Shown here piece by piece: positions 1 through 8,980 of a stretch of DNA of 64,000 nt. Source of the stretch: Paraburkholderia sejongensis (GTDB taxonomy: Bacteria; Pseudomonadota; Gammaproteobacteria; Burkholderiales; Burkholderiaceae); assembly GCF_020880815.1 (NCBI RefSeq), contig NZ_JAJITD010000011.1:227910-291909 (forward strand), read 5' to 3'. Under the pieces are notes generated by a model that was given only the letters and a program-made list of their open reading frames with translations, was not told the origin of the DNA and did not search any database. The position numbers and the translations under genes were made by a program. Within the stretch, counting starts at the first letter, position 1, and every line of letters begins with the position of its first letter.

Positions 1-130
1 TTACCCCTGATGGGAAGCCGCCCGCCTTGAAATGGAGGGCGTGTGCTGCATGGTAGGACCGTCCGATATGCTTTAATAATGAAAAATTACGCAAAATCTA
101 TATCGATACGGAATACGTGGAGGCGAGCTC
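1..130 (+). promoter_or_regulatory. Window edge and upstream region of the first LysR gene
   Basis: No gene is visible here. The last 60 bases are AT-rich against a GC-rich background, with a TTTAATAAT stretch near 72-80 that could supply a -10 element. GGAGG lies at 119-123, just before the ATG at 131. The 10-mer GATACGGAAT at 105-114 occurs again at 2328-2337, upstream of hmfF. Confidence 0.45.
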
Positions 131-1126
131 ATGACCTCGGCACTTGAACCGGACAACGGCACGCAAGCCATCGCAGCGGGCCGCTTCGACCCCACGCGCC
201 TGAAGACGCGCCAATTGGCGCTGATCGTTCAGCTCGACACCCATCGCTCGGTATTGCGTGCGGCGGACGCCGCGCACATGACCCAACCCGGGGCGACCAA
301 GTTGCTGCGGGAACTGGAGGAGACCATGGGTGTGCCATTGTTCGAACGGCATCCGCGCGGCGTCGAGCCGACCTGGTACGGCGAGGTGCTGATCCGCCAT
401 GCGCGCAGCGTGCTGGCGGAGTTGCGGCACGCGTACGACGAAGTGTCCGCGCTCAAAGCTGGCCTGACCGGGCAGGCGATGATCGGCACCGAGGTCACGG
501 CGGCCACCAACCTCGTGCCGAAGGCCGTGGCGCTACTCAAGAAGCGCTTTCCGCAGATTCGCATCAACATCGAGATGGAGTTCAGCGAGGTGCTGGTGCA
601 GCGTTTGCAGGAAGGCAAGCTGGATATGATCGTCGCGCGAATCCGCAATCCAGACGATCTGGCGGAACTGCACTACGCCCCGCTCGCGGAAGCACAGCAC
701 GCGCTATTCGCACGCGTTGGCCATCCGCTCGCGAGGCGCAAGACGCTGACCTGGAACGAACTGGCGCCGCAAACGTGGATCCTGCCGCCGAAAGGCAACG
801 TGATGCGCAATCAGCTCACGCAACTGTTTCTCGAACGGCAGCTCGCGTTGCCGACGGATGTGGTCGAGAGCTCCTCGCTGCCGGTCATCACGAGTCTGCT
901 GCAAATGAGCGATATGATCGCGCCGCTCGCGCGCGAGCCGGTGCGGCCGTACTGCATTGCCGGCGCGCTCGAAGCGCTGCCGTTCGAACTCGATCTGAAG
1001 CTCGGCCCGGCGGGCATCGTCACACGGCGCGGCGACAGGCTCTCGCCGGGTGCGCGGGCGATGCTGCAAGCGCTGCGCGAGGCCGCCGGATTCGACACTG
1101 AAGGCCCCGACGCCGGCAACGGCTGA
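131..1126 (+). CDS. LysR-type transcriptional regulator
   Basis: Cytoplasmic DNA-binding regulator of about 331 residues, slightly longer than usual because about 22 residues precede the winged helix-turn-helix. The N-terminal HTH covers about residues 25-90, with the LysR pattern RAADAAHMTQPGATKLLREL. The rest is a periplasmic-binding-protein-like effector domain. The sequence resembles the GbpR/PcaQ branch of sugar or aromatic regulators more than the two HmfR-like proteins nearby. The ATG at 131 follows a good GGAGG. It converges on the next LysR gene, with a strong hairpin between them. Its target is unknown, and it may control genes left of the window. Confidence 0.88.
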   Translation: MTSALEPDNGTQAIAAGRFDPTRLKTRQLALIVQLDTHRSVLRAADAAHMTQPGATKLLRELEETMGVPLFERHPRGVEPTWYGEVLIRHARSVLAELRHAYDEVSALKAGLTGQAMIGTEVTAATNLVPKAVALLKKRFPQIRINIEMEFSEVLVQRLQEGKLDMIVARIRNPDDLAELHYAPLAEAQHALFARVGHPLARRKTLTWNELAPQTWILPPKGNVMRNQLTQLFLERQLALPTDVVESSSLPVITSLLQMSDMIAPLAREPVRPYCIAGALEALPFELDLKLGPAGIVTRRGDRLSPGARAMLQALREAAGFDTEGPDAGNG

Positions 1127-1127
1127 C

Positions 1128-1187
1128 ATACCGCGACGGGACCCGGCGCAGGCCGTCCGCCGCGACGCCTGCGCCGGGCTCCGGTAT
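1128..1187. terminator. Long hairpin between convergent LysR genes, probable bidirectional terminator
   Basis: CCCGGCGCAGGC at 1142-1153 pairs perfectly with GCCTGCGCCGGG at 1167-1178. An outer ATACCG (1128-1133) pairs with CGGTAT (1182-1187). The hairpin starts at the 3' end of one LysR gene and faces the 3' end of the other. There is no clear T-run, so it may need Rho or act only as an mRNA 3' end. Confidence 0.55.
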
Positions 1188-1264
1188 CGCGATGGTTGAC
1201 AGCGTGCCGACGCTGTCGCCGTTGGGCGTGCCGCACCAAGCGCCGACAACCCAGTGTCGTGCGT

Positions 1265-2206
1265 TCATGCCGAACGTTCCCCGGTGGTGTGTGAGCGCTC
1301 GTCGCCCGACAGGTTCGACGCGCGGTGCAATTCGTCGCCGATGATCTCGATCAGTGCTTCCGCCGCCGCGCTCAACGGGCGGCGCGGATGACTCACGCAG
1401 ACAATGTGCCGCACGATGCGAGGCGCCAGAATCGGGCGCGCGCGCAACGTGCCGTGCCGCGCGGCGCGCTCGACAACGATGCGCGGCAGGATCGTCGCGA
1501 AGCGCGTGTGCTCGACGAGCTTGAGAATCGTCGAAAGCACGTCGATCTCGAAGCGCGGCGCGAGCAGAACGTCCTCGTGCTGCGCGGCGCTGTCGAGCAC
1601 GCCGCGCAGGCCGTTACGTTTGGTGGGCAGCACGAGTTCCAGTTCGGGCAATCGCGCGAGTTCGATTGCATGCGGCAAGTCGGGGCCGTGCGCGGCGCTG
1701 GTGGCAAGCACCATCTCTTCGTCGAGCAGCGGGCGCGAATCGAGCGAAAGGCGCGCGCGCGGCTTGTTGATGAGGGCCGCATCGAGCTGCCCGCCCGCCA
1801 CCCAGTCGATGAAGGTCGCGCTGTAGCCATCGGCGACAGTGACTTCGACATCGGGATAACGCGCGTGATAGCGCGACAGCGAATCGGCAAGCACGCTTTC
1901 CGTCACCGATGCGATTAGCCCGATGCCGACGTGCCCCGTCACCACTTCGTCGCGCTGCACGAGTTGCTGGCGCGCGTGGGCAAGGTCGCGCACGATCGGT
2001 AAAAACAGGCGGTACATCAGCCGTCCCGCGGCGGTCGGCGCCATCCCGTGTGCGCCGCGCTCGAACAGCTGTTGATGCAATTCGTCCTCGAGCCTCGCGA
2101 TCTGCATGCTCAAAGCCGGTTGCACGATGTTCAGCCGCTTCGCGGCACGCGTGACCGAGCCGTCTTCGAACAGCGCGATGAAGTACTGGATTTGCTTGAG
2201 GTCCAT
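1265..2206 (-). CDS. LysR-type regulator, HmfR-like, divergent from hmfF
   Basis: LysR family regulator of 313 residues: N-terminal HTH (about residues 1-60, starting MDLKQIQYFIALFEDGSVT) and a C-terminal effector domain. It is transcribed away from hmfF, the usual place for an activator of a catabolic operon. The protein is clearly paralogous to the LysR at the other end of the cluster (12845-13753): both share ALSMQIA in the recognition region, FERG-HGMAPT, ILPR-VV and APRIVRHI-like segments. In Cupriavidus basilensis furan-degradation clusters LysR genes sit in the same positions, so it is inferred to respond to 2-furoyl-CoA or a related intermediate. The ATG at 2206 is conserved in position relative to the paralogue. 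Confidence 0.88.
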   Translation of the reverse strand: MDLKQIQYFIALFEDGSVTRAAKRLNIVQPALSMQIARLEDELHQQLFERGAHGMAPTAAGRLMYRLFLPIVRDLAHARQQLVQRDEVVTGHVGIGLIASVTESVLADSLSRYHARYPDVEVTVADGYSATFIDWVAGGQLDAALINKPRARLSLDSRPLLDEEMVLATSAAHGPDLPHAIELARLPELELVLPTKRNGLRGVLDSAAQHEDVLLAPRFEIDVLSTILKLVEHTRFATILPRIVVERAARHGTLRARPILAPRIVRHIVCVSHPRRPLSAAAEALIEIIGDELHRASNLSGDERSHTTGERSA

Positions 2207-2482
2207 TTTTTCTCAAGGCATCAGAGACGCTAATACTCCGTGTCGCCATTATCATCCCGCTTCTCGCATACAGGCAGGACACCGGTTTTTCATGCTCCTG
2301 CTGCTCGGGCATGTTGAGCGGGACATTGATACGGAATGCCAGGAACGCTGTCATCCGGGGGAACACCGATATAAGCATCAATGATCTCGCGCATCAAAAA
2401 ACGGTATTAGAACTTATGGGGTGATCTCGCTACGCTTCATCCAAGGCGCTTGCCACGGCAGCGCGCACAGATGGAGACGCTG
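2207..2482. promoter_or_regulatory. Divergent promoter region, hmfR-like / hmfF
   Basis: This 276-base non-coding stretch separates the LysR start (2206, minus) from hmfF (2483, plus). It should hold both promoters and the LysR operator. GATACGGAAT at 2328-2337 repeats a 10-mer seen upstream of the first LysR. I could not identify a convincing T-N11-A box. Confidence 0.5.
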
Positions 2483-3976
2483 ATGAACACACGCGATGCC
2501 GCACCGCACGGCATTCCCTCATTGACCTGGGCACCGGATCACGCCGACACCGGCTCGCTGTCGCTGCGCGACTGGCTCGCGCATCTCGCGAAAACCGGCC
2601 GTGTCGCGACGATCGACCAGCCCGTCGCGCTCGAACACGAACTCGCCGCGATTGCAAAGCGCCTCGACGGCGAACGAGCCGCTTTTTTCACGCAGCCGCA
2701 TGGACATGCGATGCCGGTCGTGAGCGGCTTCATGTCGAAGCGCGCGTGGATCGCGGAAGCGATGGGCGTCGATGAACCGGCGTTGCTCGCGCGTTTCTCC
2801 GCTGCGGCCGCGGCGCCGCTCGCAGCGAAACTGATTGAACGTGAAGACGCGCCCTGTCAGCAAGTGGTGCATACGAGCGGCATCGATCTGCACGCGCTGC
2901 TGCCCATTCCCACGCACAGCGAACACGACAACGGCCCATACATCACCGCCGGTCTCGTGATCGCGCGCAATCCGCGCACCGGCGTGCAGAACGTCTCGAT
3001 CAACCGCATTCAGGTGCACGGCCCCGATCGCATGGCGATCCTGCTGCTGCCGCGTCATCTCTATGCGTTCCAGCGCGAAGCGGAAGCCGCGGGCGATGCG
3101 CTCGACGTCGCCATCGTGATCGGCGTCGATCCCCTGACGATGCTCGCGTCGCAAGCGATCACGCCGATCGATCACGACGAACTCGACATCGCGGGCGCGC
3201 TGCGTGGTGCGCCTCTGCCTGTCGCGCGATGCGTGACGAACGGCGTGCACGTGCCGGCGTTCGCGGAGATCGTCATCGAAGGGCGCATTCTGTCCAACGT
3301 GCGCGAGCCGGAAGGTCCGTTCGGCGAATTTCCGAAGTACTACAGCGCGAAGGAAGCACGCGAAGTCATCGAAGCGACGGCCGTCACGCATCGGCGCGAT
3401 CCGATCTTTCATACGATCGTGCCCGCTGAAATGGAGCATCTGCTGCTCGGCGCGATTCCGCGTGAAGCCACGTTGCTCGCGCATCTTCAGCGTAGTCATC
3501 CGGCCGTGAAGGACGTGCATCTGTCGGTGGGCGGCGTGTGCCGCTATCACCTGTGCGTGCAGTTCGACAAGAAACGCGAAGGCGAAGCGAAGAACGTGAT
3601 CCTGTGCGCGTTCGGCGCGCATTACGACATCAAGCAGGTCGTTGTCGTCGACACCGATGTGAACGTGCACGATCCCGCCGAAATCGAATGGGCGATCGCG
3701 ACGCGCTTCCAGGCGGACCGCGATCTCGTCGTGATAGCAGGCGCGCAAGGCTCGCCGCTCGATCCGTCGACGACGGTCGGTCAGCCCGCCGATGCGCCGG
3801 CGCATCTGCAAGGCGTCAGCGCGAAGATGGGCCTCGATGCGACGCGCCCCGTCGTCTATCCGGCGCATGTGTTCACGCGCGTGCGCATCCCGGGGCAAGA
3901 CACGGTCAACCTGCAAGCACTCGTCGCCGCTGACAACAGCGCGTTCGACGCCTATCTGTCGCGCGATCATGGCTGA
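2483..3976 (+). CDS. hmfF: UbiD-family decarboxylase, 2,5-furandicarboxylate decarboxylase type (HmfF)
   Basis: UbiD-family prenylated-FMN decarboxylase, about 497 residues, expected to convert 2,5-furandicarboxylate to 2-furoate in the cytoplasm. The family's E-R-E catalytic set is visible: Arg in SINRIQVHGP near residue 175, and the two Glu of EGPFGE at 277 and 282. UbiD hallmarks EFPKYYS and RFQADRDLVV are present. I chose the ATG at 2483 because GGAGA at 2473-2477 is well spaced; upstream TTG (2450) and ATG (2471) are in frame but less likely. It overlaps the UbiX-type gene by 8 bases, which fits supply of the prenyl-FMN cofactor. Substrate is inferred from the neighbouring furoyl-CoA genes; another aromatic acid cannot be excluded from sequence alone. 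Confidence 0.88.
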   Translation: MNTRDAAPHGIPSLTWAPDHADTGSLSLRDWLAHLAKTGRVATIDQPVALEHELAAIAKRLDGERAAFFTQPHGHAMPVVSGFMSKRAWIAEAMGVDEPALLARFSAAAAAPLAAKLIEREDAPCQQVVHTSGIDLHALLPIPTHSEHDNGPYITAGLVIARNPRTGVQNVSINRIQVHGPDRMAILLLPRHLYAFQREAEAAGDALDVAIVIGVDPLTMLASQAITPIDHDELDIAGALRGAPLPVARCVTNGVHVPAFAEIVIEGRILSNVREPEGPFGEFPKYYSAKEAREVIEATAVTHRRDPIFHTIVPAEMEHLLLGAIPREATLLAHLQRSHPAVKDVHLSVGGVCRYHLCVQFDKKREGEAKNVILCAFGAHYDIKQVVVVDTDVNVHDPAEIEWAIATRFQADRDLVVIAGAQGSPLDPSTTVGQPADAPAHLQGVSAKMGLDATRPVVYPAHVFTRVRIPGQDTVNLQALVAADNSAFDAYLSRDHG

Positions 3977-4583
3977 ACGAAACAAACGCATCGTCGTCGG
4001 CATGTCGGGCGCAAGCGGCGCGGTGATCGGCGTGCGTTTGCTCGCCGCATTGCGCCGGCTCGGCACGCACGAGACGCATCTGATCGTGTCGTCGTCGGGC
4101 GCGCTCACGGCCGCACAGGAACTCGGTCTCGCGCGTGGTGATTTCGAAGCCGCCGCCGATGTCGTGCACAACGTGCGCGAGATCGGCGCGGCCGTGGCAA
4201 GCGGATCGTTTCTGAGCGAAGGCATGGTGATCGCGCCGTGTTCGATGAAAACGCTCGCGGGTGTCGCGAACGGCTTCGCGGACAACCTGCTGACGCGCGC
4301 CGCCGACGTGATGCTCAAGGAGCGCCGCCGCCTCGTGCTGGTCGCGCGCGAAACCCCGCTCAATCTCGCGCATCTGCGCAACATGACGCTCGCGACGCAA
4401 ATGGGCGCGATCGTGATGCCGCCGGTGCCGGCGTTTTACGCGCATCCGCAGACTATCGACGACGTGGTCGATCACACGGTCGGGCGCATTCTCGATCTGT
4501 TCGGCATCGAGCACGACGAAATCAAGCGGCGCTGGAGCGGTCTCGCCGATGAATTCGGCAGCCGCGCCGCACGTGAGGAGTAA
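3969..4583 (+). CDS. hmfG: UbiX-family flavin prenyltransferase (HmfG)
   Basis: Flavin prenyltransferase of about 204 residues that makes prenylated FMN for the adjacent UbiD enzyme. Flavoprotein signature GMSGASGAVIGVRLL lies near residue 12, and the UbiX-specific APCSMKTLAGVANGFADNL and KERRRLVLVARETPL segments follow. The ATG at 3969 overlaps the hmfF stop codon by 8 bases, and the downstream stop region carries the AGGAG for hmfA. An in-frame open region extends further upstream inside hmfF, but it is only the shadow of that gene. Length is normal for the family. Confidence 0.92.
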   Translation: MAERNKRIVVGMSGASGAVIGVRLLAALRRLGTHETHLIVSSSGALTAAQELGLARGDFEAAADVVHNVREIGAAVASGSFLSEGMVIAPCSMKTLAGVANGFADNLLTRAADVMLKERRRLVLVARETPLNLAHLRNMTLATQMGAIVMPPVPAFYAHPQTIDDVVDHTVGRILDLFGIEHDEIKRRWSGLADEFGSRAAREE

Positions 4584-4587
4584 CGGC

Positions 4588-7500
4588 ATGAATCAGCGCG
4601 AACCCGCATTCGCCCACCTCGACGCGCGCGTCGCCGACAGCCACGCGCGCGAAGCGAGCGCACCGCAGCGTCACATCGGACGCTCGATGGAGCGCCTCGA
4701 AGACCCGGCGATCCTGACCGGCCGTGGCCGCTATGGCGATGACATCGCCGTCAAGCCGGGCACGCTGCACGCCGCGATTCTGCGTTCGCCGCACGCGCAC
4801 GCGGACATCCTGTCGATCGATGCGCAAGCCGCGTCGAAACTCGCCGGCGTGCGCGCCGTGCTCACGCGCGACGATTTGCGTCCGTGGTCGCGGCCGTTCG
4901 TCGTCGGCGTAAAAGCGCCGATGGAACAGTGGGCGCTCGCGATGGACCGCGTGCGCTACGTCGGCGAGCCGGTCGCGGTCGTGATGGCCGAATCGCGTGC
5001 GCTCGCGGAAGATGCGCTCGATCTGATCAAGGTCGACTACGCGATCCTCGATCCCGTGACGTCGATCGAACAGGCCGCGCAGGACGACGCGCCGGTGCTG
5101 CACGAACGCGTCGGCAGCAACGTCATCAGCGACCGGCATTTCCGCTACGGCGAACCCGAAGCGGCCTTCGAGCGCGCGCCGCATCGCGTGAAGCTGGTCG
5201 CGCATTATCCGCGCAACACCTGCGCGCCGATCGAGTGCGGCGTGGTCATCGCCGAATATCTGTCGGGCGACGAAGGCTACGACGTCACCTCGAATTTCAT
5301 GGGGCCGTTCTCGCTGCACGCCGTCATGGCGATGGCGTTGAACGTGCCCGCCAATCGCCTGCGTCACAAAGCCCCGCGCGATTCCGGCGGCAGCTTCGGC
5401 GTGAAGCAGGCCGTGTTTCCGTATGTCGTGCTGATGTGTCTCGCGTCGCGCAAGGCGGGCGCACCGGTGAAGTGGGTCGAGGATCGGCTCGAACACCTGA
5501 GCGCGGCGACCTCCGCGACGGCGCGTGTTTCAACGATCGAAGCGGCCGTCGAAGCGGATGGCCGCATCGCCGCGCTGTCCTACGATCAGTTGGAAGACGT
5601 CGGCGGCTATGTGCGCGCGCCCGAACCCGCGACGTTCTACCGGATGCACGGCTGCCTGACGGGCGCGTACGCGATTCCGAATCTGCTCGTGCGCAATCGC
5701 GTCGTGCTGACCAACAAGACGCCGACGGGGCTCGTGCGCGGCTTCGGCGGCCCGCAGGTGTACTTCGCGCTGGAGCGGCTGATCCAGCGCATCGCGATCG
5801 AACTGAAGCTCGATGTGCTCGACGTGTATCGCCGCAACTTCGTTCCCGCCGATGCGTTCCCGTATCGGGCGGCGGCGGGCGCGCTGCTCGATTCGGGCAA
5901 TTATCCGGAAGCGCTGCGCCGTTCACTGGACCAGGGCGGATACCGGGAACTCGTTGCGCGCCGCGACGCCGCGCGCAACGAGGGGCGGCTGTATGGGATC
6001 GGCTTCGCGGCGATCGTCGAGCCGTCGGTCTCGAACATGGGCTACATCACGACCGTGATGCCCGCCGACGCACGCCGGAAAGCCGGGCCGAAGAACGGCG
6101 CGATCGCGAGCGCGACGGTCAGCGTCGATCTGCTCGGCGGCGTGGTCGTCACGATCGCATCGACGCCCGCGGGCCAGGGCCACATGACGGTGTGCGCGCA
6201 AGTGGTCGCCGATGTGCTCGGACTCGATCCGCAGGACATCGTCGTCAACGTCGAATTCGACACGCACAAGGACGCGTGGTCCGTCGCGGCGGGCAATTAT
6301 TCGAGCCGCTTCGCGGGCGCGGTGGCGGGCACGGTGCATCTGGCCGCGACACGCGTGCGCGACAAGCTCGCGCGCGTGCTCGCGAAGCAGTTCGGCTGCG
6401 CGTCCGGCGACGTGCGCTTCGAGGGCGCGCGCGTCTTTCCGCGCGACGCCGAAGACCGCGCGCTGCCGTTCGCGCGCGCCGCGAGCAATGCGCCGCACTG
6501 GGCGCCCGCGCTCCTGCCCGAGGGCGAAGAGCCGGGCCTGCGCGAAACCGTGTTCTGGTCGCCGCCGCACATGGATGCGCCCGACGAACAGGACCGCATC
6601 AATACCTCGGCCGCATATGGCTTCGCGTTCGACATGTGCGGGATCGAAGTGGATCGCGCGACGGGGCGCGTGCGCATCGACCGGTATGTGACCGTGCACG
6701 ACGCCGGCACCCTGCTCAATCCCGCCCTCGCCGATGGCCAGATTCGCGGCGCGTTCGCGCAAGGCGTCGGCGCGGCGCTGATGGAAGAGTTCCGCTACGG
6801 CGCGGACGGCAGCTTCCAGTCCGGCACGCTCGCCGACTATCTGATGCCGACGACCTGCGAAGTGCCCGATCCGCTGATCGTGCATCTGGAGACGCCCTCG
6901 CCTTTCACGCCGCTCGGCGCGAAGGGTCTCGGCGAAGGCAACAACATGAGTACGCCGCCGTGCATCGCCAATGCGGTGGCGGACGCGCTCGGCGTCGACG
7001 ACATTCGCCTGCCGCTCACGCCCCCCAAAGTGATGGCGATGCTCGGCATCGACGATCCCGAACCGTCGCGTCCGGAATATCGCGAAGCGGCCGCCACCAA
7101 GCCCGCGACGCCGGGCGGCGGGCGCGCACTGACGGCGCAGGGCGCGGTCGAGCTGCCGGCGACACCCGAAGCTGTGTTCGCCGTGCTGCTCGATCCGCGG
7201 GCGCTCGCGAACGTCATTCCCGGCTGTCACGCGCTCGAAGAGACGGCGCCGAACCAGTATCGCGCGGACGTGACCGTCGGCGTCGGCATGATCAAGGCGC
7301 GTTTCGAGGCGCGTATCGGCCTGTCGGAGATCGATGCGCCGCGCCGGCTGCGGCTCGCCGGCGCGGGAATCTCGCCGCTCGGCAGCGCGCGCGGCAGCGG
7401 CCTCGTCGAACTGACGCCGCAAGGCAGCGGCACGCGGCTCACGTACGACTACGAAGCGCAGGTGTCGGGCAAGGTCGCGGCGGTCGGCGGCCGCATGCTC

Positions 7501-7629
7501 GAAGGCGCGGCGAAGGTCGTGCTCAAGCAGTTGTTCGAATCGCTCGGACGGCAGGCGGCGGGCAAGCCCGTGCAAGCGCACGGATCGTGGATCGCGAGAC
7601 TCTTCGCACGTTTCAGGAGACACGCATGA
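4588..7629 (+). CDS. hmfA: Molybdopterin subunit of 2-furoyl-CoA dehydrogenase fused to a CoxG-like domain (HmfA)
   Basis: Large subunit of a xanthine-dehydrogenase-family hydroxylase, about 1013 residues, inferred to add water-derived oxygen to C5 of 2-furoyl-CoA. Residues about 20-790 form the molybdopterin-binding region, with the entry segment MERLEDPAILTGRGRYGDD, the GGSFGVK motif and the late GAKGLGEGNN motif. From about residue 851 to 1000 follows an SRPBCC/CoxG-type domain (GAVELPATPEAVFAVLLDP). CoxG proteins help CO-dehydrogenase maturation or membrane attachment, so a maturation role in cis is plausible. Start: the ATG at 4588 has GAGGAG overlapping the hmfG stop; an in-frame ATG at 4549 lies inside hmfG. 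The stop overlaps hmfB by 4 bases. Confidence 0.88.
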   Translation: MNQREPAFAHLDARVADSHAREASAPQRHIGRSMERLEDPAILTGRGRYGDDIAVKPGTLHAAILRSPHAHADILSIDAQAASKLAGVRAVLTRDDLRPWSRPFVVGVKAPMEQWALAMDRVRYVGEPVAVVMAESRALAEDALDLIKVDYAILDPVTSIEQAAQDDAPVLHERVGSNVISDRHFRYGEPEAAFERAPHRVKLVAHYPRNTCAPIECGVVIAEYLSGDEGYDVTSNFMGPFSLHAVMAMALNVPANRLRHKAPRDSGGSFGVKQAVFPYVVLMCLASRKAGAPVKWVEDRLEHLSAATSATARVSTIEAAVEADGRIAALSYDQLEDVGGYVRAPEPATFYRMHGCLTGAYAIPNLLVRNRVVLTNKTPTGLVRGFGGPQVYFALERLIQRIAIELKLDVLDVYRRNFVPADAFPYRAAAGALLDSGNYPEALRRSLDQGGYRELVARRDAARNEGRLYGIGFAAIVEPSVSNMGYITTVMPADARRKAGPKNGAIASATVSVDLLGGVVVTIASTPAGQGHMTVCAQVVADVLGLDPQDIVVNVEFDTHKDAWSVAAGNYSSRFAGAVAGTVHLAATRVRDKLARVLAKQFGCASGDVRFEGARVFPRDAEDRALPFARAASNAPHWAPALLPEGEEPGLRETVFWSPPHMDAPDEQDRINTSAAYGFAFDMCGIEVDRATGRVRIDRYVTVHDAGTLLNPALADGQIRGAFAQGVGAALMEEFRYGADGSFQSGTLADYLMPTTCEVPDPLIVHLETPSPFTPLGAKGLGEGNNMSTPPCIANAVADALGVDDIRLPLTPPKVMAMLGIDDPEPSRPEYREAAATKPATPGGGRALTAQGAVELPATPEAVFAVLLDPRALANVIPGCHALEETAPNQYRADVTVGVGMIKARFEARIGLSEIDAPRRLRLAGAGISPLGSARGSGLVELTPQGSGTRLTYDYEAQVSGKVAAVGGRMLEGAAKVVLKQLFESLGRQAAGKPVQAHGSWIARLFARFRRHA

Positions 7630-8447
7630 AGCCCGCACCGTTCGATTACCTGCGCGCGATGAGCGCGCAGGACGCGCTCGACGCGCTCGCGCAATACGGC
7701 GAAGACGCGCGCGTGCTGGCGGGCGGCCAGTCGCTGATGGCCGTGCTCAACATGCGGCTCGCGCAGCCGAAGGTGCTCGTCGATATCTCGCGCACCGCCG
7801 AACTCGATGCCGTGCGCGTGGACAAGCCGGCGGGGCATCTCGTCGTGAGCGCCGCGGCGACGCAAGGCAGCGTCGAATGGCGCAGCACGCTCACCGACGA
7901 AACGCCGCTGCTGGCGATGGCCTTCCCGCATATCTCGCACTTTCAGATTCGCAATCGCGGCACCGTGTGCGGATCGATCGCCCATGCGGACCCGAGCGCG
8001 GAGTTGCCGCTCGTGCTTGCGGCGCTCGGCGGCGACGTGATGCTGCGCTCGCGAAAGAAGCGCCGCACGCTCGCCGCGCAGGACTTCTTCCAGGGAATGC
8101 TGATGACCGCGCGCGAGCCCGATGAACTCGTCGAAGCGGTGCGCTTCCCGCTGCGCAAGGCCGGCGAGCGCTACGCGTTCGCGGAATTTTCCGCGCGCCA
8201 CGGCGATTTCGCGATCGTCGCGTGCGCGGCCGTGGTCACCGACGAGTCGATCCGTATTGCCGTGGGCGGCGTCGCGGACCGGCCGGTGACGGAGCAATGG
8301 CCGCGTCTGCGCGGCGACGACCTGCGCGGCGCACTGAACGATTTGAGTTGGAAACTGAACGCGCAGGACGATGCGCACATCAGCGCGAAATATCGCCGGA
8401 ATCTGGTCCGGCAACTCGGCTCGCGCGTGATCGAGGAGGCAAAGTGA
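7626..8447 (+). CDS. hmfB: FAD-binding subunit of 2-furoyl-CoA dehydrogenase (HmfB)
   Basis: Medium, FAD-binding subunit (about 273 residues) of the molybdenum hydroxylase. It passes electrons from the iron-sulfur subunit to the acceptor. The PCMH-type FAD motifs are present: AGGQSLMAVLNMRLAQP near residue 38 and RNRGTVCGSIAHADPSAELP near residue 110. The C-terminal CO-dehydrogenase flavoprotein domain completes the normal family length. ATGA couples it to hmfA, and its last codons overlap the GTG of hmfC. The order large-FAD-FeS matches known furoyl-CoA dehydrogenase operons. Confidence 0.9.
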   Translation: MKPAPFDYLRAMSAQDALDALAQYGEDARVLAGGQSLMAVLNMRLAQPKVLVDISRTAELDAVRVDKPAGHLVVSAAATQGSVEWRSTLTDETPLLAMAFPHISHFQIRNRGTVCGSIAHADPSAELPLVLAALGGDVMLRSRKKRRTLAAQDFFQGMLMTAREPDELVEAVRFPLRKAGERYAFAEFSARHGDFAIVACAAVVTDESIRIAVGGVADRPVTEQWPRLRGDDLRGALNDLSWKLNAQDDAHISAKYRRNLVRQLGSRVIEEAK

Positions 8448-8980
8448 GCAAGATACCGGACACCATCATGCGGCACGGCGAAGCGCGGCGCATCGCGCTG
8501 ACGCTGAACGGCCGCGAACGAAGCGGCTCTTGCGAGCCGCGCGAACTGCTGTCGGACTTCATCCGGCACGAACTGGGCGCGACGGGCACGCACGTCGGCT
8601 GCGAACATGGCGTGTGCGGCGCCTGTACCGTGCAGGTCGACGGCGTCGCGGCGCGCTCGTGCCTGATGCTCGCGGTGCAGGCCGATGGGCGGCGTATCGA
8701 TACCGTCGAAGGCCTTGCGCCCGACCAGACGCTCGGCGACCTGCAGCAGGCGTTCCAGCGGCATCACGCGCTGCAATGCGGCTTCTGCACGGCGGGCATT
8801 CTGATGTCGTGCGCGGATTATCTGCGGCGCGTGCCCGATCCCTCCGAACAGCAAGTGCGCGAGATGCTCTCGGGCCATATCTGCCGCTGTACGGGCTACA
8901 CGCCCATCGTGGCCGCGGTGCTCGACGTGGCCGCGCGCCGCCGGGCCGCGGCAAGCGCGAAGGAGACCGAACATGCTTGA
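8444..8980 (+). CDS. hmfC: [2Fe-2S] subunit of 2-furoyl-CoA dehydrogenase (HmfC)
   Basis: Small subunit of about 178 residues carrying two [2Fe-2S] clusters. The plant-ferredoxin-type cluster is bound by Cys in HVGCEHGVCGACTVQVDG; the second, all-helical cluster uses CGFCTAGILMSC and GHICRCTGY. I chose the GTG at 8444 because GAGGAGG lies just upstream and GTGA overlaps the hmfB stop, the same coupling style as the rest of the operon. The gene overlaps hmfD by 8 bases. Confidence 0.9.
   Translation: MSKIPDTIMRHGEARRIALTLNGRERSGSCEPRELLSDFIRHELGATGTHVGCEHGVCGACTVQVDGVAARSCLMLAVQADGRRIDTVEGLAPDQTLGDLQQAFQRHHALQCGFCTAGILMSCADYLRRVPDPSEQQVREMLSGHICRCTGYTPIVAAVLDVAARRRAAASAKETEHA

Noticed and set aside
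2519..4384. 621-codon minus-strand open frame opposite hmfF/hmfG
   Set aside because: The opposite strand encodes well-conserved UbiD and UbiX proteins; this frame has no family pattern and no ribosome binding site.
4884..8447. Very long open frame (over 1100 codons) overlapping hmfA on the same strand
   Set aside because: It is an Arg/Ala-rich shadow frame of GC-rich coding DNA; only its last 273 codons, from 7626, are the real hmfB gene.
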